Source: Clostridiales bacterium mt11
Lineage (GTDB): Bacteria > Bacillota > Clostridia > Tissierellales > Tepidimicrobiaceae
DNA: 60,786 nt
Reading direction: 5' to 3'
Assembly (NCBI GenBank): GCA_001282665.1
Contig: LN874946.1
Coordinates: 263,449 to 324,234 of the forward strand
This document shows, one piece after another, positions 16,002-24,444 of this stretch. The notes beneath the pieces were generated by a model. The model saw only the letters and a list, made by a program, of their open reading frames with translations. It had not been told where the DNA came from and did not search any database. Position numbers and translations under genes: made by a program. Each line of letters begins with the position of its first letter. The stretch's first letter is position 1.

Positions 16002-16085
16002 ATAACCTAAGAATCTAAAATTTAGATAGAAAAATTAGGAGGTATAGGCAAATAAATTAACTAAAAATTAGGAGGTATGGTAAAG

Positions 16086-16511
16086 ATGGAATTTAAGTTT
16101 GAAGAAAAAGACAGTTACACAAAAGAAGATTTAGAAGGTTTAATTAAAGGTTGGAAGGGGGAAGTAGAAAATTTGATTACAGCAAAGGACACAGAATTAA
16201 ATAACCTAAAGGAAACTTATAAAGATGTAGATGTAGAAGGATTAACTAAAACCAATCATAATTTATCAATTAAAAATCTGATGTTACAGAATGATTTAAG
16301 CGAAGATATGATTGATTTAATCTATGATGAAGACTTGGACAAGGTTAAAGGTAAGATTAATAAGTTAAAAGAAATTACAAAGGAACAAAAGATTGATGAG
16401 AGCTTTAAACCAAATAAAAATAGAAAATCAGAAGAACAATATGAAAAAGCTTTAAAAGATGGGGATATTGAGGGTTCTCTTAAATATAAGTTTTCTAAAT
16501 TATTTCAATAA
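16086..16511 (+). CDS. Capsid scaffolding protein
   Basis: The product has 141 residues from ATG 16086; the ATG at 16077 touches the ribosome site AGGAGGT. It is acidic, almost wholly helical and coiled-coil rich, with ENLITAKDTELNNLKETYKDVDVEGLTKTNHNLSIKNL, and lacks cysteine. It resembles the DUF4355-type scaffolds encoded directly before major capsid genes, which is its position here (31 bases before). Scaffolds guide shell assembly and then leave. Family assignment rests on composition and position more than on conserved residues. Confidence 0.75.
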   Translation: MEFKFEEKDSYTKEDLEGLIKGWKGEVENLITAKDTELNNLKETYKDVDVEGLTKTNHNLSIKNLMLQNDLSEDMIDLIYDEDLDKVKGKINKLKEITKEQKIDESFKPNKNRKSEEQYEKALKDGDIEGSLKYKFSKLFQ

Positions 16512-16542
16512 TTAATAAAAAAAAGAAAGGAATGATTATACA

Positions 16543-17418
16543 ATGATATTATCTGACAATAAAAATATTAAACAATTAGACTTAACTAAAGAATTAATTT
16601 TAACGGATGCAGTAAATTTACCTTTTACAAGTTTACTATTAAAAAATGGTAGACAAAAAGCTACATCGGTAACGGTAAATTGGGACTACGAACAATTGGA
16701 CAACTCCAGAGGATTGGCAAAAGAGGGTTCAGATGTAGAGAAATTTGAAGAAAGCGACAGAACTACGGGAGATAATAACGTGTGTCAGATTTTACGTAAA
16801 GCTGTAAATGTTTCTGATACTGCACAATCTGTTAGTCAAGAACACATTGCAGACCTTTTTGCACATGAGTTAAACAATAGATTAATCGAGATTAAGAGGG
16901 ATTTAGAGTATTATTTAATCAATGGTGTAAAGGAAATAAATACTTCTAATCCACGTCAAATGGCAGGATTACTGCAGTTTGTTAAGGCAGAGAACAAAAA
17001 AGAAGTTACTAAGGCTTTAGACCTTAAAACTTTACAAGAAATGGCTAAAATAATGAAACAAGCTGGTACAGCAAGTCAAAATCTTGTATTACTTTGTGAC
17101 TACAATACATATGATATAGTTGCAGATTTATTCCAAGACAAGACGTACTACCAAGGTGTTACTAATGAATTTGGTTCACCAGTACATAAACTAAACTTAA
17201 CTTATGCAGGTGTAGTACCTTATATAATAGATACCATGCCAAAAGATACTTGTCTAATGGCAAATATGGACTTTTTAAAACTTGCAGAGTTAAGACCTTT
17301 AACATATGCAGAATTAGCAAAGACTGGTTCATCTACAAAAGGGTTTATTGAAATGGAAAATACTCTTAAAGTTTTACATCCTAATGCATTAACCATGTAC
17401 ACTAAAAAATCCGCATAA
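16543..17418 (+). CDS. Major capsid protein, SU10-like (HK97 fold)
   Basis: The product has 291 residues from ATG 16543 behind AAAGAAAGGAATGA. The N-terminal part has SVTVNWDYEQLDNSRGLAKEGSD, typical of the SU10-type capsid family, where the E-loop would begin. The middle helix pair includes RLIEIKRDLEYYLINGVKE (spine helix), and the end has LAELRPLTYAELAKTGSSTKGFIEMENTLKVLHPNA, the usual closing strand region. No capsid protease gene is nearby, consistent with scaffold-guided assembly. The gene is followed by a terminator, so scaffold and capsid form a short transcript. Confidence 0.85.
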   Translation: MILSDNKNIKQLDLTKELILTDAVNLPFTSLLLKNGRQKATSVTVNWDYEQLDNSRGLAKEGSDVEKFEESDRTTGDNNVCQILRKAVNVSDTAQSVSQEHIADLFAHELNNRLIEIKRDLEYYLINGVKEINTSNPRQMAGLLQFVKAENKKEVTKALDLKTLQEMAKIMKQAGTASQNLVLLCDYNTYDIVADLFQDKTYYQGVTNEFGSPVHKLNLTYAGVVPYIIDTMPKDTCLMANMDFLKLAELRPLTYAELAKTGSSTKGFIEMENTLKVLHPNALTMYTKKSA

Positions 17419-17453
17419 TTATATATATAAAGTTAAAGTAAGTCAAAGTCAAA

Positions 17454-17489
17454 AGAAGTAAAGGTTATTATGCCCTTACTTCTTTTTTT
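17454..17489 (+). terminator. Terminator after the major capsid gene
   Basis: AGAAGTAA pairs with TTACTTCT, extended by GG/CC with a mismatch, closing a short loop before a run of seven T. It ends the scaffold-capsid transcript. Confidence 0.85.
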
Positions 17490-17535
17490 AAAACTATAAG
17501 ATTCTAAAAAATAGAAATTAAGGGGGTTAAATTCT

Positions 17536-17730
17536 GTGAAGGTGGACGAAAAATTAAAGAAACAAAGAGAAAGTTGGAAATTTCTAAGGATGGGAAAAGG
17601 AATAATACTGGAGGAAGTGGCTCAATACGTTGGTTGCCATTTTACCTATATAAATAAATGGGAAAACGGACATATAAACATGGCTAGTGAGAAATTAGAG
17701 AGATATAAAGAGTACATAAAAAGCAAGTAA
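17536..17730 (+). CDS. Small HTH protein (XRE family)
   Basis: The product has 64 residues from GTG 17536 behind AAGGGGGTT. It is a Cro/C1-type helix-turn-helix (FLRMGKGIILEEVAQYVGCHFTYINKWENGHINMASEKLERYKEYI) with the recognition helix around YINKWENG. It is the second XRE-type regulator of the element and lies between the capsid operon and the replication/packaging operon, so it may control the latter or balance the maintenance repressor. No operator can be assigned to it. Confidence 0.75.
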   Translation: MKVDEKLKKQRESWKFLRMGKGIILEEVAQYVGCHFTYINKWENGHINMASEKLERYKEYIKSK

Positions 17731-17748
17731 AAAAGGGGTAGGTTAAAA

Positions 17749-18564
17749 ATGAAACAAGAAATAAAGAATAAATTTCCACAATGGTGTAGAAATAGAGATT
17801 ATGATACAATATTCATGACGAACGATTTTGACAGCTTATTAGGTAGTAAATTATTAGAAGAAGGGGATAAGAAGATAAGATTCTTCTTTGACAATAAAAA
17901 AGTGTATAAACTTAATAATGATTATAAATCTTTAGTTGCGGTTGATTGTGATTTAGTAAAAGGAAAGTGTTGGGGAAATCATGTAACAATGATGTCGAAA
18001 GATGATAAAGTGAATGTAAAGTCGGCGAATGTAAACAATATATACAAAATTAATGCAAGGAACAATTATACAGATAAATATTCAGGTTCAACAACTTTAC
18101 AAATAATGGCATACCATGATATGGATGTTTCATATTTATCAAGTGAGGCTAAAAAGGTTTTATTGTGTATAGACTCACATTATATAGGTTTAAAAAATGA
18201 TAGATTTAAACAAACTCAGTTCAAATGGTTAAGAAAGCTAGGATATCCTGAATTGATTGAAGTTGCAGAAAACACAACTGTAGAAGAATTTAAGGAATTA
18301 CAGAATAGATATAATTTAAAAAGTGAAATTTATATAAATGTAGATGGGTATCTTGAAACAGATATAAAGTTAAATGAATTAAGTAGATTATTTGATATTG
18401 ATTTATCTTTGCCAAAAGAAAAATTTACATATATAGGTATAGAAATGGGGACAGCCATACAAAACATAACATTTACAAAAACAAAAGAAGAACTTACAGA
18501 TAGGAAATTATTTATATATGTACAGACTTATAGAAGATCGGGTTTATTTAATTATTATATTTAA
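17749..18564 (+). CDS. DHH-phosphoesterase-like protein
   Basis: The product has 271 residues from ATG 17749 behind AAAAAGGGGTAGG. It shows the spacing of DHH-family metal motifs in altered form: TNDFDSLLGSKLL (motif I, near residue 25), VAVDCDL (motif II, near 65), WGNHVTMM in the place of the DHH triad, YSGSTTLQIMAYHD (about residues 110-125) and LLCIDSHYIG (motif IV). DHH enzymes cleave phosphodiesters in single-stranded DNA, short RNAs or cyclic dinucleotides. Here it lies just before the primase, so a DNA-end or nucleotide-clearing role in replication is possible. Both family and activity are tentative. Confidence 0.5.
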   Translation: MKQEIKNKFPQWCRNRDYDTIFMTNDFDSLLGSKLLEEGDKKIRFFFDNKKVYKLNNDYKSLVAVDCDLVKGKCWGNHVTMMSKDDKVNVKSANVNNIYKINARNNYTDKYSGSTTLQIMAYHDMDVSYLSSEAKKVLLCIDSHYIGLKNDRFKQTQFKWLRKLGYPELIEVAENTTVEEFKELQNRYNLKSEIYINVDGYLETDIKLNELSRLFDIDLSLPKEKFTYIGIEMGTAIQNITFTKTKEELTDRKLFIYVQTYRRSGLFNYYI

Positions 18565-18579
18565 AGGGGGATAGATAAG

Positions 18580-18735
18580 TTGAAAAAATACACAGTGTCA
18601 AATAAAAAGGTAAGTAGAAAAGTGACACGAGGTAAGATTAAAACAATGAAGGTAAGAAATAAATATATAAATGAAAATAAGAAATTATTAAAACAACAAC
18701 AGAAAACAAAAGAGTTTGAAAGTTTATTCATGTAA
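18580..18735 (+). CDS. Small, very basic protein
   Basis: This 51-residue frame starts at TTG 18580 behind AAAGGGGGATAGATAAG. It is strongly basic (KKYTVSNKKVSRKVTRGKIK) with many Lys and Gln, so nucleic-acid binding is likely. It lies 15 bases after the DHH-like gene and before the primase, in the same direction. No family is recognised. The ribosome site, coupling and composition favour a real gene. Confidence 0.55.
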   Translation: MKKYTVSNKKVSRKVTRGKIKTMKVRNKYINENKKLLKQQQKTKEFESLFM

Positions 18736-18771
18736 AGGCGAATTCAATTTTGAATTGGTCTTTTTTTATAT
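18730..18771 (+). terminator. Terminator-like hairpin before the primase gene
   Basis: AATTCAA and TTGAATT form a tight stem, extended with imperfect pairs (AAAGGC with GGTCTTT), followed by seven T. It may partly terminate the upstream transcript and set the level of primase mRNA. Confidence 0.55.
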
Positions 18772-18798
18772 AGAAAATTAATGGGGGGTATATTTTAT

Positions 18799-20646
18799 TT
18801 GAATACTATTAAGTGTATGTTAGATAAAACTTATTACAATAATAAGCCTAAAGGGAAAGAAATAGGATTAATTCAGAAGAGATTAAAAACTACCAATATT
18901 ACAATTAAAGATTTAGCTAATGAACTGATTAGAGGGGCTAGTTTTAGACCTTCTTTTTTATTGGGAAGAAAAGAGGAAGATTGGACAAGCCAACAGATAT
19001 TTGCATTAGATTTTGATGATAATACTACAATAGAAGAAGAGTTAAATAGATGTAAGGAATTAAATATATTACCTGCATTTGCCTATACTTCATTCTCCCA
19101 TACCAAGGAACAACACAAATTTAGGTTAGTTTTTGTATTATCTAAAGTCATTGATAATTATGATACAGCAAGTAGTGTACAAGCTATACTAATGGAATTG
19201 TTTAGTAACTGTGATAAACATTGTAATAATCTATCAAGGTTGTATTTTGGTGGTAAAGGTTTAATCTATAAAGGATATAATAATATGATAGATTATAAAA
19301 GGCTATTAAATGAATATAATGATATTGAAGATAATAGGGGATTATCCGACTACAATAATAAGTATATATATAATACTAGTTATTGTAGTCGGAAAAACCC
19401 CTTTAAACCTAAACAAGATGAAATTAACTATAATGTACAAGCTTTAAAAGATGGTAATATACAGTATTTACATAGTGTATTAGATATAAAAGAAGAAATA
19501 ATATTACAGAATGAACAGGAGTTTTATGACTATATTAAAACTGAAATAGATTTACCTGAATTATTAGGTATAGATAATCCAGATAGTTTTAATTGTATAA
19601 TACATAATGACAAGAATCCATCAGCAGGAATATTTAAAGGTGATAGTGGTGACTACATATATAATTGTTTCGGATGTGGATTTAAAGGTAATATTATTCA
19701 TGTAATACAGGCTTTAACAAAGGAAAAAACATATAAGGTATTAGAATACATAAAAGAAATATACAATATTAAAATAGTAAAAACTGATTGGCAACGGGAA
19801 CAAATAAACATATTGGAAACTAACAAGCAAATGTTATTGAATGGCGATATTGAAGAATATTATCCAGAAGTATACAAGCTAATAAAAAGATATATTCCAC
19901 AACTGATAATGATGCACGATATCGCAATAATGAACGTAAGAGATGAAAACTTTACAGATGAAAATGGGGATATAGTATTTTTTATATCTAATAGGGAATT
20001 GGCTAAAATGTTAGATAGCAGAAGTAATAAAAGGATAAATCAAAGAAATGTATTATTTGCCTTCTTAAAATTATTGAGGAAACTGGATCAGAAAGAAATA
20101 CCTGAAGAAGATTTAAAAAAGGCTTTAGAGATACAAAAGAAGTATAAACATAGTAAAATAGTTAATTACTTCAGTATTGGTGATTATGATATATTTAGAC
20201 TAAAGAGATCAGAAAAAAGGGCGATTCTTTGGAATAATAACAACATGACAATGACAGGTTTGTCTTATGAAGGGATATATCGCACATTTGGACAAGGTAT
20301 AGCTTGGGAAGTATATCCTCAACATAAAAATAAATTTATTAAGACAGATGATGGCTTTAAACCAGTCAATCGTACAACTTCTAAGGCAAGTAACGATAGA
20401 ACCAATGAAATAGCTATTATTATAGTGAATAAGGTAAATGATAAGGGCTATGTAATAGAAAAAGAAATAATAGAAGAATTAAAAGACAAGTACGGTAAAA
20501 CATTTGCACAGACACAATTAAAACGGTCATTACAGGAAATTTTAGAAGGATATAATTTAAAAAGAGTAAGAGCCAATAAAAAATTAAAAGAAAATCTAGG
20601 GATAACTAGCAAAGGTTATCCTTTTTTAATTGTTAAAAATAAATAA
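18799..20646 (+). CDS. Primase: AEP-like domain joined to a DnaG-type zinc finger
   Basis: The start is probably TTG 18799, ten bases after GGGGGG; the ATG at 18781 lies before that ribosome site. The 615-residue product has an archaeo-eukaryotic-primase-like N-terminal domain: ALDFDD (metal acidic pair, about residues 69-74), SFSHTKEQHKFRLVF (catalytic His region, about 98-112) and SRLYFGG (about 146-152). A CHC2-type zinc finger follows, Cys266-x2-His269 with Cys290-x2-Cys293. The C-terminal 300 residues are helical with a winged-helix-like end. No helicase motifs are seen. It likely primes autonomous replication of the excised element. Confidence 0.75.
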   Translation: MNTIKCMLDKTYYNNKPKGKEIGLIQKRLKTTNITIKDLANELIRGASFRPSFLLGRKEEDWTSQQIFALDFDDNTTIEEELNRCKELNILPAFAYTSFSHTKEQHKFRLVFVLSKVIDNYDTASSVQAILMELFSNCDKHCNNLSRLYFGGKGLIYKGYNNMIDYKRLLNEYNDIEDNRGLSDYNNKYIYNTSYCSRKNPFKPKQDEINYNVQALKDGNIQYLHSVLDIKEEIILQNEQEFYDYIKTEIDLPELLGIDNPDSFNCIIHNDKNPSAGIFKGDSGDYIYNCFGCGFKGNIIHVIQALTKEKTYKVLEYIKEIYNIKIVKTDWQREQINILETNKQMLLNGDIEEYYPEVYKLIKRYIPQLIMMHDIAIMNVRDENFTDENGDIVFFISNRELAKMLDSRSNKRINQRNVLFAFLKLLRKLDQKEIPEEDLKKALEIQKKYKHSKIVNYFSIGDYDIFRLKRSEKRAILWNNNNMTMTGLSYEGIYRTFGQGIAWEVYPQHKNKFIKTDDGFKPVNRTTSKASNDRTNEIAIIIVNKVNDKGYVIEKEIIEELKDKYGKTFAQTQLKRSLQEILEGYNLKRVRANKKLKENLGITSKGYPFLIVKNK

Positions 20647-20664
20647 AAAACGGAGATGATAAAA

Positions 20665-21066
20665 ATGGCAGATATATGGGAAGAATTAAATAGCTTACCA
20701 CGTAATCAACACTGGGAAAGAAGACGTAAATATTTTTTATGGAAAAATAAGATGAACACAACGAAAACTAGATATACAGATTATACAGAAGAAGAATTTA
20801 AAAAACTTTTAGACGTAACAGAAACAGAATGGGCTTGGCTAGAAAGATGGGAAGAAAGTGAAGAATATAAGAAATTTATTTATATAAAATATGAAAATAA
20901 TTTTGATAATGATTTATTAGAAGTTTACGATGCAATAAAAAAACAAGCTATGGAAGGAAATAACAGTGCAGTCAAAACTATGTTAGACTTGCAAGAAGAA
21001 ATTAATAAAAGATTAAAGAAAAATAGGGAAGATGATAAAGATTTAGGACTAAAGTTGAATATATAA
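20665..21066 (+). CDS. terS: Terminase small subunit (phBC6A51-like)
   Basis: The product has 133 residues from ATG 20665, ten bases after CGGAG; the ATG at 20656 overlaps the ribosome site. An N-terminal helical part (WEELNSLPRNQHWERRRKYFLWKNK) leads to EWAWLERWEESEEYKKFIY and then LLEVYDAIKKQAMEGNNSAVKTMLDLQEEINKRLKK. That last block is typical of Gram-positive phage small terminases, which recognise the packaging site and load TerL. Position directly before TerL supports this. A terminator-like hairpin separates the two genes. Confidence 0.75.
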   Translation: MADIWEELNSLPRNQHWERRRKYFLWKNKMNTTKTRYTDYTEEEFKKLLDVTETEWAWLERWEESEEYKKFIYIKYENNFDNDLLEVYDAIKKQAMEGNNSAVKTMLDLQEEINKRLKKNREDDKDLGLKLNI

Positions 21067-21092
21067 AAACATGACGTCATAGAAGGTGATTT

Positions 21093-21138
21093 AAGGGGTT
21101 TTAAATAAGCAACTAGACTTATTATACCCCTTGTTTTT
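21093..21138 (+). terminator. Hairpin between terS and terL
   Basis: AAGGGG with CCCCTT and AATAAG with CTTATT form an interrupted stem around a short loop, followed by TTGTTTTT. It may be a partial terminator setting the ratio of small to large terminase subunit. Confidence 0.65.
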
Positions 21139-21164
21139 ATTGTTAGTATAGAGAGGTGATAAGA

Positions 21165-22766
21165 GTGGCAAAAAAGAAAAAGAAACTGAGTCCACAGGAA
21201 CAACTTAAAAAAGTAATGAATGATCCGATATTATGGTGTGGAAACTTTGTAAAGATAACTAATGCAAATAATGAATTAGTTGATTTTGAATTTAACGATG
21301 CACAAAAACATTTTTGGAAGAATAAAGGTAGGTATAATATTATATCCAAAACAAGACAACTTGGAATGTCGACCATGATGTTAGGGGTAATGTTATGGTC
21401 AGCACATCAATCTCCAAATTCTCAATACTTAATGATTACTGATAAGGGAGAGAATACCCAAAACTTATTTAACAGACTTAAAATGATGTACGAATCTATT
21501 CCAGATGAAATAAAGATTAAACAAAAAAGGTCTAATAAATATGAATTATTATTAGAAAATAATTCAAGAATATCAGTGCAGACGGCGGGAAATAAAGAAT
21601 TAGGCAGAGGATTCTCTTGTCAGATAATCCATTTATCTGAATATGGCTTTTGGACGGATGATGCACAGGAAAGAGGTCTTGTATCATTAGAACAAGCTTT
21701 ACTTAAAAACGAGGATGCGTTTCTTTGCATAGAAAGTACTAGTAATGGTATAGGAAATAAGTATTATGAAATATTTACCAGTGCAGAAAAGGGACATAGT
21801 AAATATAAATCCTTCTTTTATGGTTGGAGTGGTAAAGTACATAGACAGATGTTCAAATATGAAATTCAAGAAGCTAAACAATGGGCAGAGGCTCTAAATC
21901 ATGGACAATCTTATTTGGCAACAAAAGAATACTTTTATCCAAATGAACTAGAGTTGTATGAAAAATATGATATTACAATACCTCAGTTACTTTGGAGAAG
22001 ATATAAGATGAGTGATATTGGAGAAGATAAATTTAATCAAGAATTTCCTATATCAGCAGAAGTGTCATTTATACAATCCGATACAGGATTCTTTAATGCA
22101 GAGGATATTGCACAAAGATATAATTATCTATTACCACCACTTAAAGTAAATGAAATAGGTAAGGATTTACCAGATAATTTAGCTAAATATTATGGTAATG
22201 GATTGTACATATATCAGCCAATAAAATCAAATGAAAGGTATTTTGGTGGAATTGATTCCGCTGCGGGATTGAAAGGGGACTATTCAGCAATATCAATATT
22301 GGATAGTTTAGGGGAACAGGTGGCTGTATTCTATAGAAACGATGTACCTATTTATAAATTTGCACGTATAGCTTACGATTTAGGAATGTTTTACAATTAT
22401 TGTATGTATGCAATAGAACGTAATTCTTATGGATTATCATTAATAGACAAGCTAAGACGGGAAATGGGTTATTTACAAGTATTAAGGTTCAATAAGTTTG
22501 ATAAGATACGTGGGGTAATACAGTCAGAATATGGTTTTTATACCGATAATGTAAGTAAAACTAGGTTGATGAATGACATGAAGGAAGCTTTTGAAGAAGG
22601 TATTATCTTGATTAATGATAGAGAAACATTAGATGAAATGAAAATATATGTTGAACGTAAAAATGGTTCATTAGGGAATATAGAAGGCTCAACGAATCAT
22701 GATGATTTAGTTGATGCAACTGCATTGGCTGTACAAAGTTTAAAGGAAGATAAGAGTTATATTTAA
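21165..22766 (+). CDS. terL: Terminase large subunit
   Basis: The product has 533 residues from GTG 21165 behind GAGAGGTG; a GTG at 21156 lies inside the ribosome site. The ATPase domain has SKTRQLGMST (variant Walker A, about residues 61-70) and IIHLSEYGFW (Walker B, about 154-163) followed by CIESTSNGIGNKYYEI. The nuclease domain has GGIDSAAGLKGDYSA (Asp near 364) and the closing HDDLVDATALA near residue 515. TerL pumps DNA into the procapsid through the portal and cuts it. Length and motifs are complete, so the element appears to package itself. Confidence 0.93.
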   Translation: MAKKKKKLSPQEQLKKVMNDPILWCGNFVKITNANNELVDFEFNDAQKHFWKNKGRYNIISKTRQLGMSTMMLGVMLWSAHQSPNSQYLMITDKGENTQNLFNRLKMMYESIPDEIKIKQKRSNKYELLLENNSRISVQTAGNKELGRGFSCQIIHLSEYGFWTDDAQERGLVSLEQALLKNEDAFLCIESTSNGIGNKYYEIFTSAEKGHSKYKSFFYGWSGKVHRQMFKYEIQEAKQWAEALNHGQSYLATKEYFYPNELELYEKYDITIPQLLWRRYKMSDIGEDKFNQEFPISAEVSFIQSDTGFFNAEDIAQRYNYLLPPLKVNEIGKDLPDNLAKYYGNGLYIYQPIKSNERYFGGIDSAAGLKGDYSAISILDSLGEQVAVFYRNDVPIYKFARIAYDLGMFYNYCMYAIERNSYGLSLIDKLRREMGYLQVLRFNKFDKIRGVIQSEYGFYTDNVSKTRLMNDMKEAFEEGIILINDRETLDEMKIYVERKNGSLGNIEGSTNHDDLVDATALAVQSLKEDKSYI

Positions 22767-22789
22767 AAAAACATATAGGGGGTATAGTG

Positions 22790-24412
22790 ATGAAAGAAAT
22801 TTTAGAACATCTATGGGAAATGGTTTATGTGGATTATAGAAATTATAAATTAAAATTAATAGATAAATGGGATTATGTTAGAGTAATAGCCGATGCAAGT
22901 AAAACCTTGGGGCAGGAAGAAGAATATAAAAAATATCAGGAGTTAGTTGAAGAATATAAAAATACAATGGATGAACTAGATACAAAAATTAAAGAAAGTG
23001 TAAAACACAAGGGAGACATATTTACATGGATACAAGCTGAATTTGTAAATGCGGTTATAAGAGAAACAAACATAGAAAAAGACAGAAAATTATGTAGAAA
23101 TGATAAATTGCATGAAGAAGAATATAAAAAGGATTTGATAATGACATATATTTTCAATGAATTAATGAAAAACGGAAATGAAGATGATCTTGAAAGTAAT
23201 ATAGAAATGGTACAAATAAACGATAAAGTTGAATATAGAGTAAAAGGAATACCATTATTTGTAGATTATATTGAAAAAGATGTATCAAGAACCTTATATC
23301 ATGGAACTTCTTTGGAAAATGCAAAATCAATTGTCGGTATGAATAAATTACTATGTAGAGGAATGACAAATACAAAAAATAATTTTCATAATAAAAATAA
23401 AATATTTTTTGCTGAATCATTAGAGGATAGTAAAAAATATGCGGAAAGACAAAATACTGATATAGATGATATAAATATAATATTTGAAATAGATGTTGCA
23501 AGACTTAAATTGCACAAAAGAGAACATCTAATAGTTGAAAGAGAAGGAGATTTATATTTCCTTCATCAAAACGAATTGGATTTAACTAATAGAATTTCAA
23601 AACTTTATATGGTACAAGGTGATAATATACAGCAAATTACAAGAGAAGATATTTTAAATTTAAGTAGTGATGTAATGAATACTGAAGATATAGAAGAAAT
23701 AAAAACATTACAAAGGTTAGTACATGATAATGAGAAAATTTTAATTGACATGAGAAAAAAATCCAGAGATAAAATATTATTTTTTGCAGAACAAAATAAT
23801 ATAACTCCTCGGGAAGTATGCAAAAACTTTGGAAGTAGTGAAAAATTCTACAATGAAGTTTTTGAAATTGAAAAACCAAAGAAAATATTTTATACAATCA
23901 AAGAACATTTTAAATATTTATCTGACAAGGGCTTTTACAATATAGAAGAAAATGATGGAATTTATATAGTCACAGATGGCACTAAGAAAATGGAAGATGA
24001 AAAAATTATATATCCAATTAAAGACAAGGATATTGATTTTAATTTTTTCCATGGTACAAGTATATCTAATGCACAGAAAATAATCAAAACAGGTATTATA
24101 AAAGCAAATAGGACAGAAGTTGATACAATACAATATAATAAAATATTTTTTTCCCCACTAGTGGAATATGTAAAATATTATGGTCGTATAGGTGGTTCAT
24201 CTTTTCTAACTCAGGAGTTAGAAAAGATGAAGGAATATATTATATTTGAATGTAATCTTAAACAATATAATATTTATAATTATCTTACAGATAGAGAATA
24301 CATTATTTGGGGCGATGCAAGTACGAATATTATAACAAATATATATTTGTGTAAGGGCGATACAATAATAAAAGAAATTTCTAAAGAAGAATTATTAGAC
24401 ATTGGGGTATAA
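22790..24412 (+). CDS. Protein with two ADP-ribosyltransferase-like domains
   Basis: The product has 540 residues from ATG 22790 behind TAGGGGG. An N-terminal helical part of about 160 residues precedes domain 1, with LYHGTSLENAKSIV (about residues 169-182), KIFFAESLEDSKKYA and LYFLHQNELDLTNRISKLYMV. After a helical linker, domain 2 repeats the layout: FFHGTSISNAQKII (about 420-433), KIFFSPLVEYVKYYG and YIIWGDASTNIITNIYLC. His-Gly-Thr followed by a Tyr strand is the PARP/KptA-like ART signature. It lies between terL and portal, near where phages keep MuF-type toxins that are packaged in the virion. Whether both domains are active is unknown. Confidence 0.65.
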   Translation: MKEILEHLWEMVYVDYRNYKLKLIDKWDYVRVIADASKTLGQEEEYKKYQELVEEYKNTMDELDTKIKESVKHKGDIFTWIQAEFVNAVIRETNIEKDRKLCRNDKLHEEEYKKDLIMTYIFNELMKNGNEDDLESNIEMVQINDKVEYRVKGIPLFVDYIEKDVSRTLYHGTSLENAKSIVGMNKLLCRGMTNTKNNFHNKNKIFFAESLEDSKKYAERQNTDIDDINIIFEIDVARLKLHKREHLIVEREGDLYFLHQNELDLTNRISKLYMVQGDNIQQITREDILNLSSDVMNTEDIEEIKTLQRLVHDNEKILIDMRKKSRDKILFFAEQNNITPREVCKNFGSSEKFYNEVFEIEKPKKIFYTIKEHFKYLSDKGFYNIEENDGIYIVTDGTKKMEDEKIIYPIKDKDIDFNFFHGTSISNAQKIIKTGIIKANRTEVDTIQYNKIFFSPLVEYVKYYGRIGGSSFLTQELEKMKEYIIFECNLKQYNIYNYLTDREYIIWGDASTNIITNIYLCKGDTIIKEISKEELLDIGV

Positions 24413-24444
24413 AAATTTGTTAATAAAGAAAGGTGGTAATGTAA

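Larger units (their letters stand above)
15513..16085 (+). other. Long untranslated leader ahead of the capsid genes
   Basis: This stretch of about 570 bases has no convincing gene. It holds a word ATAAAAACATCA repeated at 15560 and 15802, each followed about 30 bases later by a strong Shine-Dalgarno word without a real gene. Other features are a G-tract/GTGTCAAAA motif pair (listed separately), a terminator-like hairpin at 15971 and a doubled AATTAGGAGGTAT (16034 and 16067), of which the second serves the scaffold gene. It is a plausible late promoter and control region; no single promoter stands out. Confidence 0.5.
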
